Shown: positions 25,798 to 34,094 of the stretch, one piece after another
Numbering within the stretch: position 1 is the stretch's first letter
Layout: every line of letters starts with the position of its first letter
DNA from: Micromonospora noduli
GTDB taxonomy: Bacteria > Actinomycetota > Actinomycetes > Mycobacteriales > Micromonosporaceae
DNA: 64,000 nt
Direction of reading: 5' to 3'
Assembly (NCBI RefSeq): GCF_003264365.1
Contig: NZ_PYAK01000015.1
Coordinates: 62,001 to 126,000 of the forward strand
Made by a program: the position numbers and the translations under genes
The notes under the pieces: generated by a model
Told to the model about the DNA's origin: nothing
Databases searched by the model: none
What the model saw: only the letters and a program-made list of their open reading frames with translations

Positions 25798-26561
25798 GTC
25801 CATGATGCTGCCGCTTCTCTGAGGAGTTCCAACGAACGCCCTCGGGGCAGGGCCTCGCCGCGAATACGTTCCCACCGTCGTTCCAGGCTAACAAGATCCG
25901 ACGTTTGATCGAGGATCTGCGCCCGTGCCGCGCTGTCGACGTGCGCGACCCGCGACCCGTCCGGCATGTCGGCGATGGTGAACGGTCCGTCGAGTCCGGG
26001 GTAGCTGGGCGCGTCCGACGGGACGATGTGGAGTTGCACGGCGCCCGTCTCGGTGTGCCCGAGCAGGCGCGCGAGTTGCACCGCCATCAGCCCGCGGTTG
26101 TCGCCGACACGCCGCCTGAGCACCCCTTCGTCCAGCACGGCGATCAGCAGTGGCCCACCTCCCCGGCCGAGGATCGCCTGCCGGTTGATCCGCGCCTCGG
26201 CGAACTCGGCGACCGCCTCCGGTGTCAGCACCCCACCGGCCAGGGTCGCCCGGGCGTACGCCTCGGTTTGCAGCAGTCCGGGCACCCACGCGAGCTCGAA
26301 CGACCGCAGTGTCACGGCCTCGCGTTCGAGGTCGACCCACGGCCGGAACCACACCGGCTCGCGGCGACGGACCACGTCCGGCCACAGCGCGTCGGCGTCC
26401 TTTGCCAGCAGCCCGGCCACTGTCGCACGGTGTCGGCTCTGGGGAATGTGCCCCGGGTTTGCCCACCTGGCGACGGTCTTCGGGTGCACACCGAGCTGAC
26501 CTGCGAGGCTCTCGGCAGTGTGACCCGCCGCGGCCAGCGCCGCGACAAAGGCGTGGTTCAT
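25794..26561 (-). CDS. XRE-family regulator with DUF5753 domain
   Basis: A 255-residue protein. Residues 1-55 are a Cro/C1-type helix-turn-helix (LAAAGHTAESLAGQLGVHPKTVARWANPGHIPQSRHRATVAGLL), and residues about 80-250 form the DUF5753 sensor domain (LRSFELAWVPGLLQTEAYARATL, later QLHIVPSDAPSYPGLDGPFTIADM). ATG 26561 gives the normal family length. It overlaps the DUF397 gene by four bases. This pairing controls differentiation-linked or antibiotic genes in Streptomyces; the target here is unknown but the divergent microgenes are candidates. Confidence 0.9.
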   Translation of the reverse strand: MNHAFVAALAAAGHTAESLAGQLGVHPKTVARWANPGHIPQSRHRATVAGLLAKDADALWPDVVRRREPVWFRPWVDLEREAVTLRSFELAWVPGLLQTEAYARATLAGGVLTPEAVAEFAEARINRQAILGRGGGPLLIAVLDEGVLRRRVGDNRGLMAVQLARLLGHTETGAVQLHIVPSDAPSYPGLDGPFTIADMPDGSRVAHVDSAARAQILDQTSDLVSLERRWERIRGEALPRGRSLELLREAAASWT

Positions 26562-26679
26562 GCCGTCCCTCTCTTGGAACAAATCAGCTGCTCCGAAGAG
26601 ATTAGTTAACGCTGTGTGTTTGTCCAGCCACCCCCGGCAAAGTGCGGTGTAGACGGCGCTGCAACGAGGAGGAGAAGCT

Positions 26680-26823
26680 GTGCAGAACGAGGTACGAGGC
26701 GCACTCAGGACCGGGGACGTGGTCCTGTCGACCACCGCCGCGAGCGTCCAATTCCGCACGTCGATCGTCGTCCGGGTCATGTCCACACCGGAGCGGCGTC
26801 GCGCAACCGTGGCGGTCAGCTGA
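26680..26823 (+). CDS. 47-residue small protein of unknown function
   Basis: GTG 26680 follows a strong GAGGAGGAG by five bases. The 47-residue product (MQNEVRGALRTGDVVLSTTA, then a Val- and Arg-rich end) has no family I know. Its stop overlaps the start of the next gene as TGATG, so both are probably translated together. It is divergent from the XRE/DUF5753 gene and may be under its control. Confidence 0.65.
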   Translation: MQNEVRGALRTGDVVLSTTAASVQFRTSIVVRVMSTPERRRATVAVS

Positions 26824-27068
26824 TGCCCGAGCGTCCGAAGCACTCCCCGTTGCGACCGTCGTGGCGCTGCCCGGTCTGCGGCATCCTGTGGCCGTGCTCC
26901 GCCGCCAAGCTGCGCCTACTCGGCGAGTACCGCGGAGATCGGCCGGGCCTGTTGATCCACCTGGCGAAGGTCCAGGAGACAGCCGAGGCCGACCTCGCCA
27001 AGCTCAACCCGGGCGTCGCGCTGCCCGACCTGACCCCGCGTTTCGTCGGCTGGGCGGAAGCCCGCTGA
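26823..27068 (+). CDS. 81-residue small protein with CPVCG knuckle
   Basis: ATG 26823 shares its A with the TGA of the preceding 47-residue gene. The 81-residue product contains WRCPVCGILWPCSAAKLRLLGEYRGDRPGLL, one CxxC pair plus a further Cys, which may bind zinc, and a helical C-terminal half ending FVGWAEAR. Proteins with this W-CPVCG-xWPC pattern recur beside XRE/DUF397 cassettes in Micromonosporaceae as far as I recall, but no function is assigned. Confidence 0.72.
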   Translation: MPERPKHSPLRPSWRCPVCGILWPCSAAKLRLLGEYRGDRPGLLIHLAKVQETAEADLAKLNPGVALPDLTPRFVGWAEAR

Positions 27069-27172
27069 GACGTCGCCGACCCGCTCCCGGAGCGGATGGA
27101 CGGGCCCGTGGGAACCAGCGCGATGCGAGAGACTGACGGCGTGACGACCCGCCCCGGGATGAGGCCGGCCAG

Positions 27173-28474
27173 ATGAGCCGGCCATTCAGGATCGTCGTGG
27201 CCGTGCTCGCCACGGTGGCCGCCATCCTGATGTACCTGGGCGTCACCGCCGAGCTGAACTCCATGTCGGGGCCGTTCACCGTCACCCGGACCGCCGTCGA
27301 CTCCCGGACCCTCGTCGCGAAGGGGGTGGCCTTCTTCGCCCCCCTCGACCCCATGACCGCCCCCATGATGGACGCGGTGACACCGCTGATCCGCTGGGTC
27401 GTGATCTTGCTGATCGGGGTGTCGACGTACCTGGCCTGCGGCCTTGTCACCCGACGGACGCACCCGTTCATCGCGGCGATGGTCGGCGCGGCCGCCGCCC
27501 TCACCGCCACGGCGATCGGGGACCTGCTCTGGTGGGCCACCCTTGTGGTCCGCGTCCACACCGCCCCCACCGGTTGGTACGCCAACGAGGCACTGGACCA
27601 CTCCACCCTCCTCGCCAGCGCGCACCTGACGCTGACGGGCTGGACGTCCGACGCCCTCTTCCTCGGCTGCCTGCTGGCGGGCACGAACGCGTCCCTGGTG
27701 GGTTGCACCAGCCTGGCGATACTGCTGCTGAACCGGCTGAACACAGACACCGACGACGGTGAAGACGAGGCCCAGGACGCGGTCGACGACGAGGGTGACG
27801 GCGGGGGTGACGGTGAGGCGCAGGACGCGGTCGTCGATAACCAGGCCCGCGTTCCGCTGATCGGCGACGTGCCGAGGCGCAGCGCGAACCTTGCCCTGGC
27901 CGGCGTCCTTCCGGTGCTGGTGCTCATGCTGGTCAACGGCACCCAGGCGGTGTGGGACAGCTACTCCGAAAGAGGTTTCCTGGCGCTGCTCAGGGTGTTC
28001 CTGTACCGCCCCGCCCTGTCCCCACCCCCACGCGTCCGCGATGACGTCGAGTACCGGCTGACTCACGAGATCGAGCTGAATCCCCTGTCGATGGACGTGT
28101 GGGTGCACAGGTCGGTGCTCGCCCTCGCCCTGCTGTTGGTGCTGTGGCTCCTGCTCCGGGCGCTGCTCGCCGGCCTGCCGAACTCCGGGCATCGCCTCGG
28201 GCTCGTCGTCGTCTGCTGGGGTGCCACGATCGCGGCGTCCGCGCTGACCGCAACGTCCGACGTCGTGGTCGACTGCGCGAGCTCGGACTCCCCCACCGGC
28301 TGCGCGCCCTGGCAGTCCCTGGGCCTGCAACTGACCTCCGCGCTGCGCTTCGGCGCGGCCTGGGGTTGGCTCGTCGCGCTGCCCGTGCTGCTGGCCCGTC
28401 GGCTCCTCGACACCGACACCTCCACCGACACGTCCACCGATACGCAGGAGACTCCGGTCCATGAGTCCACGTAA
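27173..28474 (+). CDS. Uncharacterised polytopic membrane protein
   Basis: A 433-residue protein that I do not recognise. It has hydrophobic segments near residues 6-24, 70-92, 100-123, 150-180, 243-262, 310-332, 345-362 and 385-405. Between the first and second halves is an acidic cytoplasmic linker (about residues 190-222) with a near-duplicate EDEAQDAVDD / DGEAQDAVVD, and the tail repeats DTST. Its last 14 bp overlap the next gene, so the two products probably work together. No transporter or enzyme motif is visible. Confidence 0.75.
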   Translation: MSRPFRIVVAVLATVAAILMYLGVTAELNSMSGPFTVTRTAVDSRTLVAKGVAFFAPLDPMTAPMMDAVTPLIRWVVILLIGVSTYLACGLVTRRTHPFIAAMVGAAAALTATAIGDLLWWATLVVRVHTAPTGWYANEALDHSTLLASAHLTLTGWTSDALFLGCLLAGTNASLVGCTSLAILLLNRLNTDTDDGEDEAQDAVDDEGDGGGDGEAQDAVVDNQARVPLIGDVPRRSANLALAGVLPVLVLMLVNGTQAVWDSYSERGFLALLRVFLYRPALSPPPRVRDDVEYRLTHEIELNPLSMDVWVHRSVLALALLLVLWLLLRALLAGLPNSGHRLGLVVVCWGATIAASALTATSDVVVDCASSDSPTGCAPWQSLGLQLTSALRFGAAWGWLVALPVLLARRLLDTDTSTDTSTDTQETPVHEST

Positions 28475-29354
28475 CAAGCGTCCGCGTCGCCGTAGGGCCC
28501 CCGCGCCGGCACCTGTCGCCTGGTGGAAACGTCCCGTCACCTGGCTGCTGACAATCGTGGTCGGTGCGGTCGCCACCTGGCTCGGCGCCGTCGTTCTCGG
28601 CATGATCAACCAGTGGAAACCGGCGGACAAACTGGCCGAGGAGTTGGCCGGCCGGGGGCCACTGGTCGTCCTCGACCTGAGGCACGTCCCCTACCCGGAC
28701 GAGGGCGCGCTCGACTACGTCTACCCCGCCGACGCCGACCTTTCTCGTCTGGACGCCAAGCGGCCGGACGATCCGACAGTCGAGGCCGGCGCGGTCGACA
28801 TCGAGCGGAGCACCTGGGAGATCACCCTCGTCGGCACCCGGGACGAGGCCGTGGAGGCCGTCGACCTTCGGCCGGTCCTCGTCGAGCCCTGCCGCCCCCC
28901 GCTCACCGGGATCCGGGAGCCCAACGAATCCCAGGGCGCCTCCGAGAAGGTCGTCCTCGTGACCCATGTGGATCGACCGAATCCCCGGATGCTCGTCGAG
29001 GACACCGGTGGCGAGGATGGCGGTGCCCCGTTCTTCGCCACCCACAAGATCACCTTGCCCAGGGGTGAGAAGAACGTCATTCAGGTACGAGCGCTCAGCG
29101 CCAAGCAGCACTGCCGATGGCGACTGGAGTTGGACTACCTCGCCGACGGACGACGCCAGACGATGGTGATCTCGGCACCCGGCGACAAGCCGTTCGAGGT
29201 GACCGGGCAAGCGGACGACGCGGCCCACACCTGGATCTACCTCAATTCGCTGAACGAATGTCGGGCCAAGGACGGCACCAAGACCGACCGGCTGCGCATC
29301 ACCGGCGCCGAGTACGCGCAGATGGTGCGCGACCGGCGCACCTGCCCCTACTGA
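28461..29354 (+). CDS. Uncharacterised single-pass membrane protein
   Basis: A 297-residue protein with a very basic N-terminus (residues 1-15), one transmembrane helix (about 27-50) and a large extracytoplasmic beta-rich domain with three Cys residues (CRPP, QHCRW and NECRAK), plus a fourth at the end (RTCPY). ATG 28461 lies inside the preceding membrane gene, a 14-bp overlap that suggests coupled translation. I do not recognise the domain. It may form a complex with the polytopic partner encoded just upstream. Confidence 0.75.
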   Translation: MSPRNKRPRRRRAPAPAPVAWWKRPVTWLLTIVVGAVATWLGAVVLGMINQWKPADKLAEELAGRGPLVVLDLRHVPYPDEGALDYVYPADADLSRLDAKRPDDPTVEAGAVDIERSTWEITLVGTRDEAVEAVDLRPVLVEPCRPPLTGIREPNESQGASEKVVLVTHVDRPNPRMLVEDTGGEDGGAPFFATHKITLPRGEKNVIQVRALSAKQHCRWRLELDYLADGRRQTMVISAPGDKPFEVTGQADDAAHTWIYLNSLNECRAKDGTKTDRLRITGAEYAQMVRDRRTCPY

Positions 29355-30106
29355 CAACCGGCCGTCCACCAGTCGCCGCCGAGGGGTCGGTACTGAGCTA
29401 CCGGGTCGGCGACGGCCAGTGGACGGACGCCGGCCGTACGGCGGCGCTGCTGCCGGCGACCGCCACCGAGGTCAGGGTCACCGACACCGACGGAACGACC
29501 ACCAGCGTCCCGGTCGGCTCCTGATTCCATGGAGGTCGCCAGCCGTGCGTGCCGGTGCATGTCGTGCCAGCCGTCGGCGTGACGCACCGACAGGCGGGCC
29601 ACGCCCTCCTCGGTGAAACCGGCCCGCCCGGCCACCCGGCAGGACGCCTCGTTGCCGGTCGAGTGCTCCAGCGCCAGCCGGTGAAACCCGCCCCGGGTGA
29701 AGCTCCACCGGGTCAGGGCGAGCAGCGCCTCGGTGGCGACCCCCCGGCCGCGCGCAGTGGGCACCACCCAGTACGACACCTGCGCCGACGCCTCGGTCAA
29801 CAGCACGTCGCGCAACCCCACCTGACCGACGGGCCGGTCGTCGGCGGCGACGACCGCCCAACTGGCGGCGCTCTCGTCGCGCCACCGGCCGGCCCACTGC
29901 GCTGTCCACGACAGTGCCTCGTCGTCGCTGTCGAGGCGACGCACGTGCCATCGCTGGATCACCGGACAGTCGAAGGCGGCCCGGACGGCCGGGGCGTCGT
30001 CGTCACGCCACGGCCGGAGCGCCAGCCCGGGGCGTACCGGAAGGTGGGGTTGCTCCTGGGCGGCGAGGCTACCGGCGGGCAGGGCGGGTGCGACGAGCAG
30101 CGGCAT
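29348..30106 (-). CDS. GNAT-family acetyltransferase with aberrant C-terminal tail
   Basis: A 252-residue protein whose first 190 residues are an RimJ/RimL-type GNAT domain (LALRPWRDDDAPAVRAAF, then VSYWVVPTARGRGVATEALLALTRWSF and FHRLALEHSTGNEASCRVAGRAGFTEEG). The domain normally ends about at MHRHARLA. Here the frame continues about 60 residues through Gly/Arg-rich sequence that is antisense to the coding remnant at 29351-29524. The natural stop seems to have been lost when the neighbouring DNA was rearranged. Start ATG 30106. Confidence 0.8.
   Translation of the reverse strand: MPLLVAPALPAGSLAAQEQPHLPVRPGLALRPWRDDDAPAVRAAFDCPVIQRWHVRRLDSDDEALSWTAQWAGRWRDESAASWAVVAADDRPVGQVGLRDVLLTEASAQVSYWVVPTARGRGVATEALLALTRWSFTRGGFHRLALEHSTGNEASCRVAGRAGFTEEGVARLSVRHADGWHDMHRHARLATSMESGADRDAGGRSVGVGDPDLGGGRRQQRRRTAGVRPLAVADPVAQYRPLGGDWWTAGCQ
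29351..29524 (+). pseudogene. Orphan coding remnant (C-terminal fragment)
   Basis: The frame that begins right at the stop of the previous gene reads VLSYRVGDGQWTDAG, then LLPATATEVRVTDTDGTTTS and stops at 29524. Composition and periodicity look like a genuine exported beta-domain C-terminus, but there is no start codon and no N-terminal portion. It is overlapped on the other strand by an atypical tail of the GNAT gene. Probably the relic of a deleted gene. Confidence 0.45.
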
Positions 30107-30187
30107 TCGCCCATTATCGAGCCGACGGCCTCGCGAGTTGCGGCCCCGCCCTGTCCAGGGCCGGCTCGGGCTGAAGGGACGTCCCGG

Positions 30188-30874
30188 TCAGGGGTTGATC
30201 AGTCTCCAGTCGCCTTCGGAGACGACGTCAACGGTGCCATCGACCACCTTGATGGCGGTGTTGTCGTCGATGGCGTAGGTCGGAACCGGGATTCCGGACG
30301 CCCACTTCTGAATGTCGGACAGCGCGGTGTCCTCCATGTCCGGGTGGTTGAGGTGGGGGTACAGCGTGAAATCCACAAGCCCCAGCGCCCGGTCGGCGTC
30401 CTGCGCCATGTCGCTGCCGTCCGGGACGAATCCAAGATTGAATTCGGCGTCGCAGTTGTACGGGGTGACAGCGATGCTCCCGGCGCTGACCCCCACATAA
30501 ACCGTGTCAGTCAGCGACGGCAGGAGGTCGGCCAGGCCCGACTGGCGCAGCCAGTAGGTCAGGTAGAGCACGTCGCCGCCCCAGACGAGGAGAGCATCGG
30601 CTTCCCGGACCGCCGGTACCCAGTTCTCTTCTCGAATGGTCGGCAGCGCGGTGAGTTCCAATATCCCCAGGGATTTCCAACCGAGCTGGGACAACGGGAT
30701 CGAAGCCGGGCCGTGGACCGCCTTCCAGGCCCTCTCGGCTCCGCCGGGAAAGGGGTAGACAGCGGTGGGGATGAACAGGGCCGTGGACTCGGCGATCGGC
30801 TTGCCCAGCAGGTCGACGAGCGCGTCGGAGATGCTCGGGTTGCAGATGCCCGACGACGTGAGAAGGAACTTCAT
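30188..30874 (-). CDS. Peptidase E-like serine peptidase (S51 family)
   Basis: A 228-residue protein of the class-I glutamine-amidotransferase-like fold. The nucleophile elbow GVSAGSIAV lies near residue 130, preceded by LLVWGGDVLYLTYWL, and followed by DFTLYPHLNHP with the candidate His. This matches the Listeria/cyanophycinase-like PepE subgroup that cleaves N-terminal Asp dipeptides. GGAG sits upstream of ATG 30874. No partner genes are evident. The base composition is slightly lower in GC than its neighbours. Confidence 0.85.
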   Translation of the reverse strand: MKFLLTSSGICNPSISDALVDLLGKPIAESTALFIPTAVYPFPGGAERAWKAVHGPASIPLSQLGWKSLGILELTALPTIREENWVPAVREADALLVWGGDVLYLTYWLRQSGLADLLPSLTDTVYVGVSAGSIAVTPYNCDAEFNLGFVPDGSDMAQDADRALGLVDFTLYPHLNHPDMEDTALSDIQKWASGIPVPTYAIDDNTAIKVVDGTVDVVSEGDWRLINP

Positions 30875-31026
30875 GGAATCCGCTCTCCTGAAGCCACCGC
30901 CATGACGGCGATCGAGTTGTCCATTCAAGCCAGCGTCCCGCTCGCTGAATCCGAGCGACACATCGCTGGATCATCCGCTGGCGGCCATCGAACCGTCAAT
31001 CGTCCGAACCAACCGCTACTTCGCGC

Positions 31027-31075
31027 AGATCTTGGACAGTTTCCGTCAGGGCGTAACGGAAACTGTCCAAGATCT
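31027..31075. repeat. Perfect 20-bp inverted repeat with 9-base loop
   Basis: AGATCTTGGACAGTTTCCGT at 31027-31046 is matched by its exact complement at 31056-31075. It lies 40 bp beyond the stop of the DinB gene (minus strand) and 150 bp upstream of the peptidase start. It can act as a terminator for the DinB-AKR transcript, but a perfect 20-bp AT-richer palindrome is unusual and suggests a dispersed repeat. Confidence 0.85.
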
Positions 31076-31115
31076 GGTGGTGTCGCTGCCCGACAAGCCC
31101 CTCGAGCCGACGGCC

Positions 31116-31622
31116 TCACTTCCCGGTCGGGCCGCCAGCGAGTTCGGCGACCACGTCGAGGTGGCCCAGGTGGCGGGCGTACTCCTGCACCAGGTGGAAC
31201 AGCACCCGCTCCAGTGACGCCGGGTCCGCGCCGTTCCACCGCGGGCCCGGCGCGCCGATCTCGGCCAGGTCGTGTGCTGTCACCACGGCCGTGGTGTGCG
31301 CGCCCTGCGCCCGCAGCGCCGCCACCAGGTCCGCGCGGGTCTCGTCGGGGGCGACGTACCAGCGGTCGTCGCGGCGGTCGCCCCACGGCTCGGCGACGTC
31401 CCGGCCCTGGAAACCCCACTCGATCCAGCGCAGCTCGACGTGGCGCAGGTGGGTGAGCAACTCCAGTGGCGTCCACCCGGACGGCAGCCGGCTGCGCCGC
31501 AGTTCCGGCTCGGCCAGCGCCGACACCTTGGCCACCGCGGACTCGCGGAAGTAGTCCAGGTAGCGCAGGAAGACCTCGGTGCGGCTGCCGGCCGGGTCGG
31601 TGGGCTCGGGGAACGAGGTCAT
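31116..31622 (-). CDS. DinB/DUF664-type putative mycothiol-dependent protein
   Basis: A 168-residue four-helix-bundle protein. TEVFLRYLDYFRESAVAKVSAL, then GWTPLELLTHLRHVELRWIEWGF and VLFHLVQEYARHLGHLDVVAELAGG are the DinB/DUF664 helices with three metal-binding His positions (LTHL, EYARH and HLD). Such proteins in actinobacteria include mycothiol S-transferases. ATG 31622 overlaps the aldo-keto reductase stop as ATGA, so the two are probably co-translated. Confidence 0.88.
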   Translation of the reverse strand: MTSFPEPTDPAGSRTEVFLRYLDYFRESAVAKVSALAEPELRRSRLPSGWTPLELLTHLRHVELRWIEWGFQGRDVAEPWGDRRDDRWYVAPDETRADLVAALRAQGAHTTAVVTAHDLAEIGAPGPRWNGADPASLERVLFHLVQEYARHLGHLDVVAELAGGPTGK

Positions 31623-32650
31623 GATCCGACCGGCAGGTCACGGGCGCGCTGGCGCACCCCGGCCGCGCCGTACGGGTAGTCGCCCACCAGCGGGGCGCTC
31701 GCCTCGTCCAGCAGCCGCATCTGCTCGGCGTCGAGGACCAGGTCGGCGGCGGTCAGGTTGTCGTCGAGCTGCTCGGTGGTACGCGCGCCGAGGATCACCG
31801 AGCTGACCGCCGGTCGGGCCGCCAGCCAGGCCAACGACACCGCCGACATGGACACGTCGCGGTCCCCGGCGATCTGGCGGACCGCGTCGAGCACCCGCCA
31901 GGTGCGCTCCTCGGCGTTGCGACCCGCGTACGCCTCGACGCCGCGCTGCGGGTTCTCGCCGAGCCGGGTCGCGCCGGTGGGCGTGCTGTCGCGCTGGTAC
32001 TTACCGGTCAGCCAACCGCCGCCCAGCGGTGACCACGGCAGGATGCCGATGCCCTCGTTCTCGCAGACCGGCACCAACTCGAACTCGATCTCCCGGGCCA
32101 GCAGGTTGTACTGCGGTTGCAGGGTCACGATCGGGGTGAGGTTGAGGTGCTGGGTGAGCAGGGCGGCCTTCTGCAACTGCCAGCCGGTGAAGTTGCTGAC
32201 CCCCGCGTAGCGGATCTTGCCGGCGCTGACCGCGTCGTCGAAGAACCGCAGCGTCTCCGGCAGCGGGGTCAGCGGATCCCAGGCGTGCGCCTGGTACAGG
32301 TCGACGGCCTCGACGCCGAGGCGGCGCAGGCTGGCGTCCAGGGCGCGGGTGAGGTGCACCCGGGACAGGCCGGCGTCGTTGGTCCCCGGGCCCATCGGGA
32401 ACCGCCCCTTGGTGGCGATCACCAGGCGGTCGCGCAGGTCGGGTCGGCTGCGCAGCCAGCGCCCGATGATGTCCTCGGAGACGCCGGTGGAGTAGACGTC
32501 AGCGGTGTCGATGAAGGTGCCGCCGGCCTCGACGAACCGGTCCAGTTGGGCGAAGCTGCCGGCCTCGTCGGTCTCCGCGCCGAAGGTCATCGTGCCCAGA
32601 CACAGGGTGGACACCAGGGTGCCGGTGTTGCCCAGAGTGCGATAGCGCAT
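31619..32650 (-). CDS. Aldo/keto reductase
   Basis: A 343-residue NADPH-dependent TIM-barrel oxidoreductase. The catalytic tetrad is visible: Asp in FIDTADVYS, Tyr in the same segment, Lys in IATKGRFP and His in LYQAHAWD. The C-terminal SLAWLAARPAVSSVILGARTTEQLDDNL is the cofactor-binding region. The start is ATG 32650. Downstream DinB gene overlaps by 4 bp, suggesting a joint detoxification role, though the carbonyl substrate is unknown. Confidence 0.92.
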   Translation of the reverse strand: MRYRTLGNTGTLVSTLCLGTMTFGAETDEAGSFAQLDRFVEAGGTFIDTADVYSTGVSEDIIGRWLRSRPDLRDRLVIATKGRFPMGPGTNDAGLSRVHLTRALDASLRRLGVEAVDLYQAHAWDPLTPLPETLRFFDDAVSAGKIRYAGVSNFTGWQLQKAALLTQHLNLTPIVTLQPQYNLLAREIEFELVPVCENEGIGILPWSPLGGGWLTGKYQRDSTPTGATRLGENPQRGVEAYAGRNAEERTWRVLDAVRQIAGDRDVSMSAVSLAWLAARPAVSSVILGARTTEQLDDNLTAADLVLDAEQMRLLDEASAPLVGDYPYGAAGVRQRARDLPVGS

Positions 32651-32715
32651 ATCGTCCTTTCGGTCCGAGTGACAAAGCTGATCTTCGCACCCGGTCCGAC
32701 CACCCGCACGGGGCG

Positions 32716-32748
32716 GACCGCCGCGGCGCTCAACGCGCCGCGGCGGTC
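32716..32748. terminator. Intrinsic terminator of the sigma/DUF4232 operon, 13-bp stem
   Basis: GACCGCCGCGGCG (32716-32728), a seven-base loop and the exact complement at 32736-32748. It lies 14 bp beyond the stop of the DUF4232 gene on the minus strand, before the promoter region of the aldo-keto reductase gene. Confidence 0.8.
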
Positions 32749-32761
32749 GCGCTCCGTACGG

Positions 32762-33589
32762 TCACGCCAAGCGACCTGTGGTTCCGGCGACCAGCGGATG
32801 CACCTCCAGATCGCTGCAACTGTCGGTCTCCCACCTCAGCCGTACCGACCGGACGTCGTCCGGCGGCGTGATCAACAGGCTCACGTACGGTTTGCACGCG
32901 GCGCCGTCGGCGCGGAAACCCGACGCCTCGACCAACGCCGACGCGGACCTGCCCGGATGCAACGTCACCGTCGGGGGCCGCCCGGTCCCCGCCGGACCAC
33001 CCATATAGCCGCGCCGCGTGCGCTCGGCATGCGCCAGGGTCCTGCCGTCGCCACCCAGCGCGTCGACCCCCGGGTAGCCGGTCAGTCGGCAGGTGGCGCC
33101 TCCACTGTTGCGGAACACCACGGCCACGCTGCGGTGTCCGCTCGCGGCGTCCTCGGACGCGAGCGTGACCGTCAGCTGCGCCGTCGTGCACCGGCCCGGC
33201 GTCGAGTCGGGCGCGCCCGGCGGCCGGGCGCCGACGGTCCCGGCCGCCGAGCTGGGCACCTCGGGAGAACCGGTCGTCGGCGACTGAACGGTGGGCGACG
33301 GCGTGGTCGGCGCCGGGGTGCTCGGCGGGGTCACCGGAGAGGGCGTCACCGCCGGCGGTACCGCGTCGTCGAAGGACGAACGCCACGCGCCTCCGACCGC
33401 GATGGCGCCCAGTACCGCCACCGCCAGGGCCCCGGTGCCAAGCCGTCGGCGCGCCGTCCGGTGCCCGGCACGGCGTCGGACGGCCGCCGGGGACTCGGGT
33501 CGCGCCACGGCCGCCGCACTCCCGGCCAGGTCGGCCAGCCTCTCCTCGAACGGGGCCGGCTCGCCGGGCGCCCGATGCAGGTCAGACAT
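32762..33589 (-). CDS. Membrane-anchored DUF4232 protein
   Basis: A 275-residue protein with a cytosolic N-terminus (residues 1-48), one transmembrane helix (about 50-68), a Pro/Thr/Ser-rich linker (about 78-130) and a C-terminal DUF4232 domain (CTTAQLTVTLAS, VVFRNSGGATCRLTGYPGVDALG, PYVSLLITPPDD) with paired Cys residues. Its start overlaps the sigma-factor stop by 8 bp. The cytosolic part may act as a zinc-less anti-sigma segment for the partner sigma factor; this is inference from operon position and topology. Confidence 0.85.
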   Translation of the reverse strand: MSDLHRAPGEPAPFEERLADLAGSAAAVARPESPAAVRRRAGHRTARRRLGTGALAVAVLGAIAVGGAWRSSFDDAVPPAVTPSPVTPPSTPAPTTPSPTVQSPTTGSPEVPSSAAGTVGARPPGAPDSTPGRCTTAQLTVTLASEDAASGHRSVAVVFRNSGGATCRLTGYPGVDALGGDGRTLAHAERTRRGYMGGPAGTGRPPTVTLHPGRSASALVEASGFRADGAACKPYVSLLITPPDDVRSVRLRWETDSCSDLEVHPLVAGTTGRLA

Positions 33590-34094
33590 CTTCCGAGATC
33601 CTTCCGTCAGCGCTGTCCGTCAACTCCGTGAAGTGCTGGGCCAGCGCCTGCCTGCCCCGGGCGAGCCGGGACTTCACCGTCCCCAGTGGCGTTCCCGTCT
33701 CGCGGCAGATGTCGGCCAGTGGCAGGCCGACGAGGTGGTGCAGCACCACCACCCGCCGCTGCTCGTACGGCAGTCCCGCCAGGGCGCCGATGAGTTCCAG
33801 ATGACCGGAGCCGGTCGACTGGACAGGATCCTGCGGACCGTGCCGCCGGTGGGCGGCCAGCCGGTTTCTCGCTCGACGCCAACTGCTCACCGCGATGCGG
33901 TAGGCGACCGTGCGGACCCACGCCTCGGGACTGTCGTACTCGTTCAGCTTCGTCCGTCGCTGCCACGCACGGCAGTACGCCTCCTGTACCGCGTCCTCCG
34001 CCTCGTTGAGATCCCCCAGCATCGCGTACAGCTGCCCGACCACGCGTCGATACGTGCTGGTGTAGAAGTCGTCGAACTCGTCGACATGCAACAT
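33582..34094 (-). CDS. SigE-family ECF RNA polymerase sigma factor
   Basis: A 170-residue sigma-70 factor with only regions 2 and 4. Region 2 is FDDFYTSTYRRVVGQLYAMLGDLNEAEDAVQEAYCRAWQR; region 4 is LAGLPYEQRRVVVLHHLVGLPLADICRETGTPLGTVKSRLARGRQAL. It belongs to the SigE-like actinobacterial group often paired with a membrane partner in the same operon, as here. ATG 34094 follows a GAAGGG. The reading frame extends upstream without sigma-factor features. Target promoters unknown. Confidence 0.92.
   Translation of the reverse strand: MLHVDEFDDFYTSTYRRVVGQLYAMLGDLNEAEDAVQEAYCRAWQRRTKLNEYDSPEAWVRTVAYRIAVSSWRRARNRLAAHRRHGPQDPVQSTGSGHLELIGALAGLPYEQRRVVVLHHLVGLPLADICRETGTPLGTVKSRLARGRQALAQHFTELTDSADGRISEDV

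Noticed and set aside
26816..28630. A 604-codon minus-strand frame opposite the membrane pair
   Set aside because: Composition is Gly/Gln/Arg/His-rich and repetitive, typical of antisense frames; the plus-strand membrane proteins have clear hydrophobic topology and overlaps.
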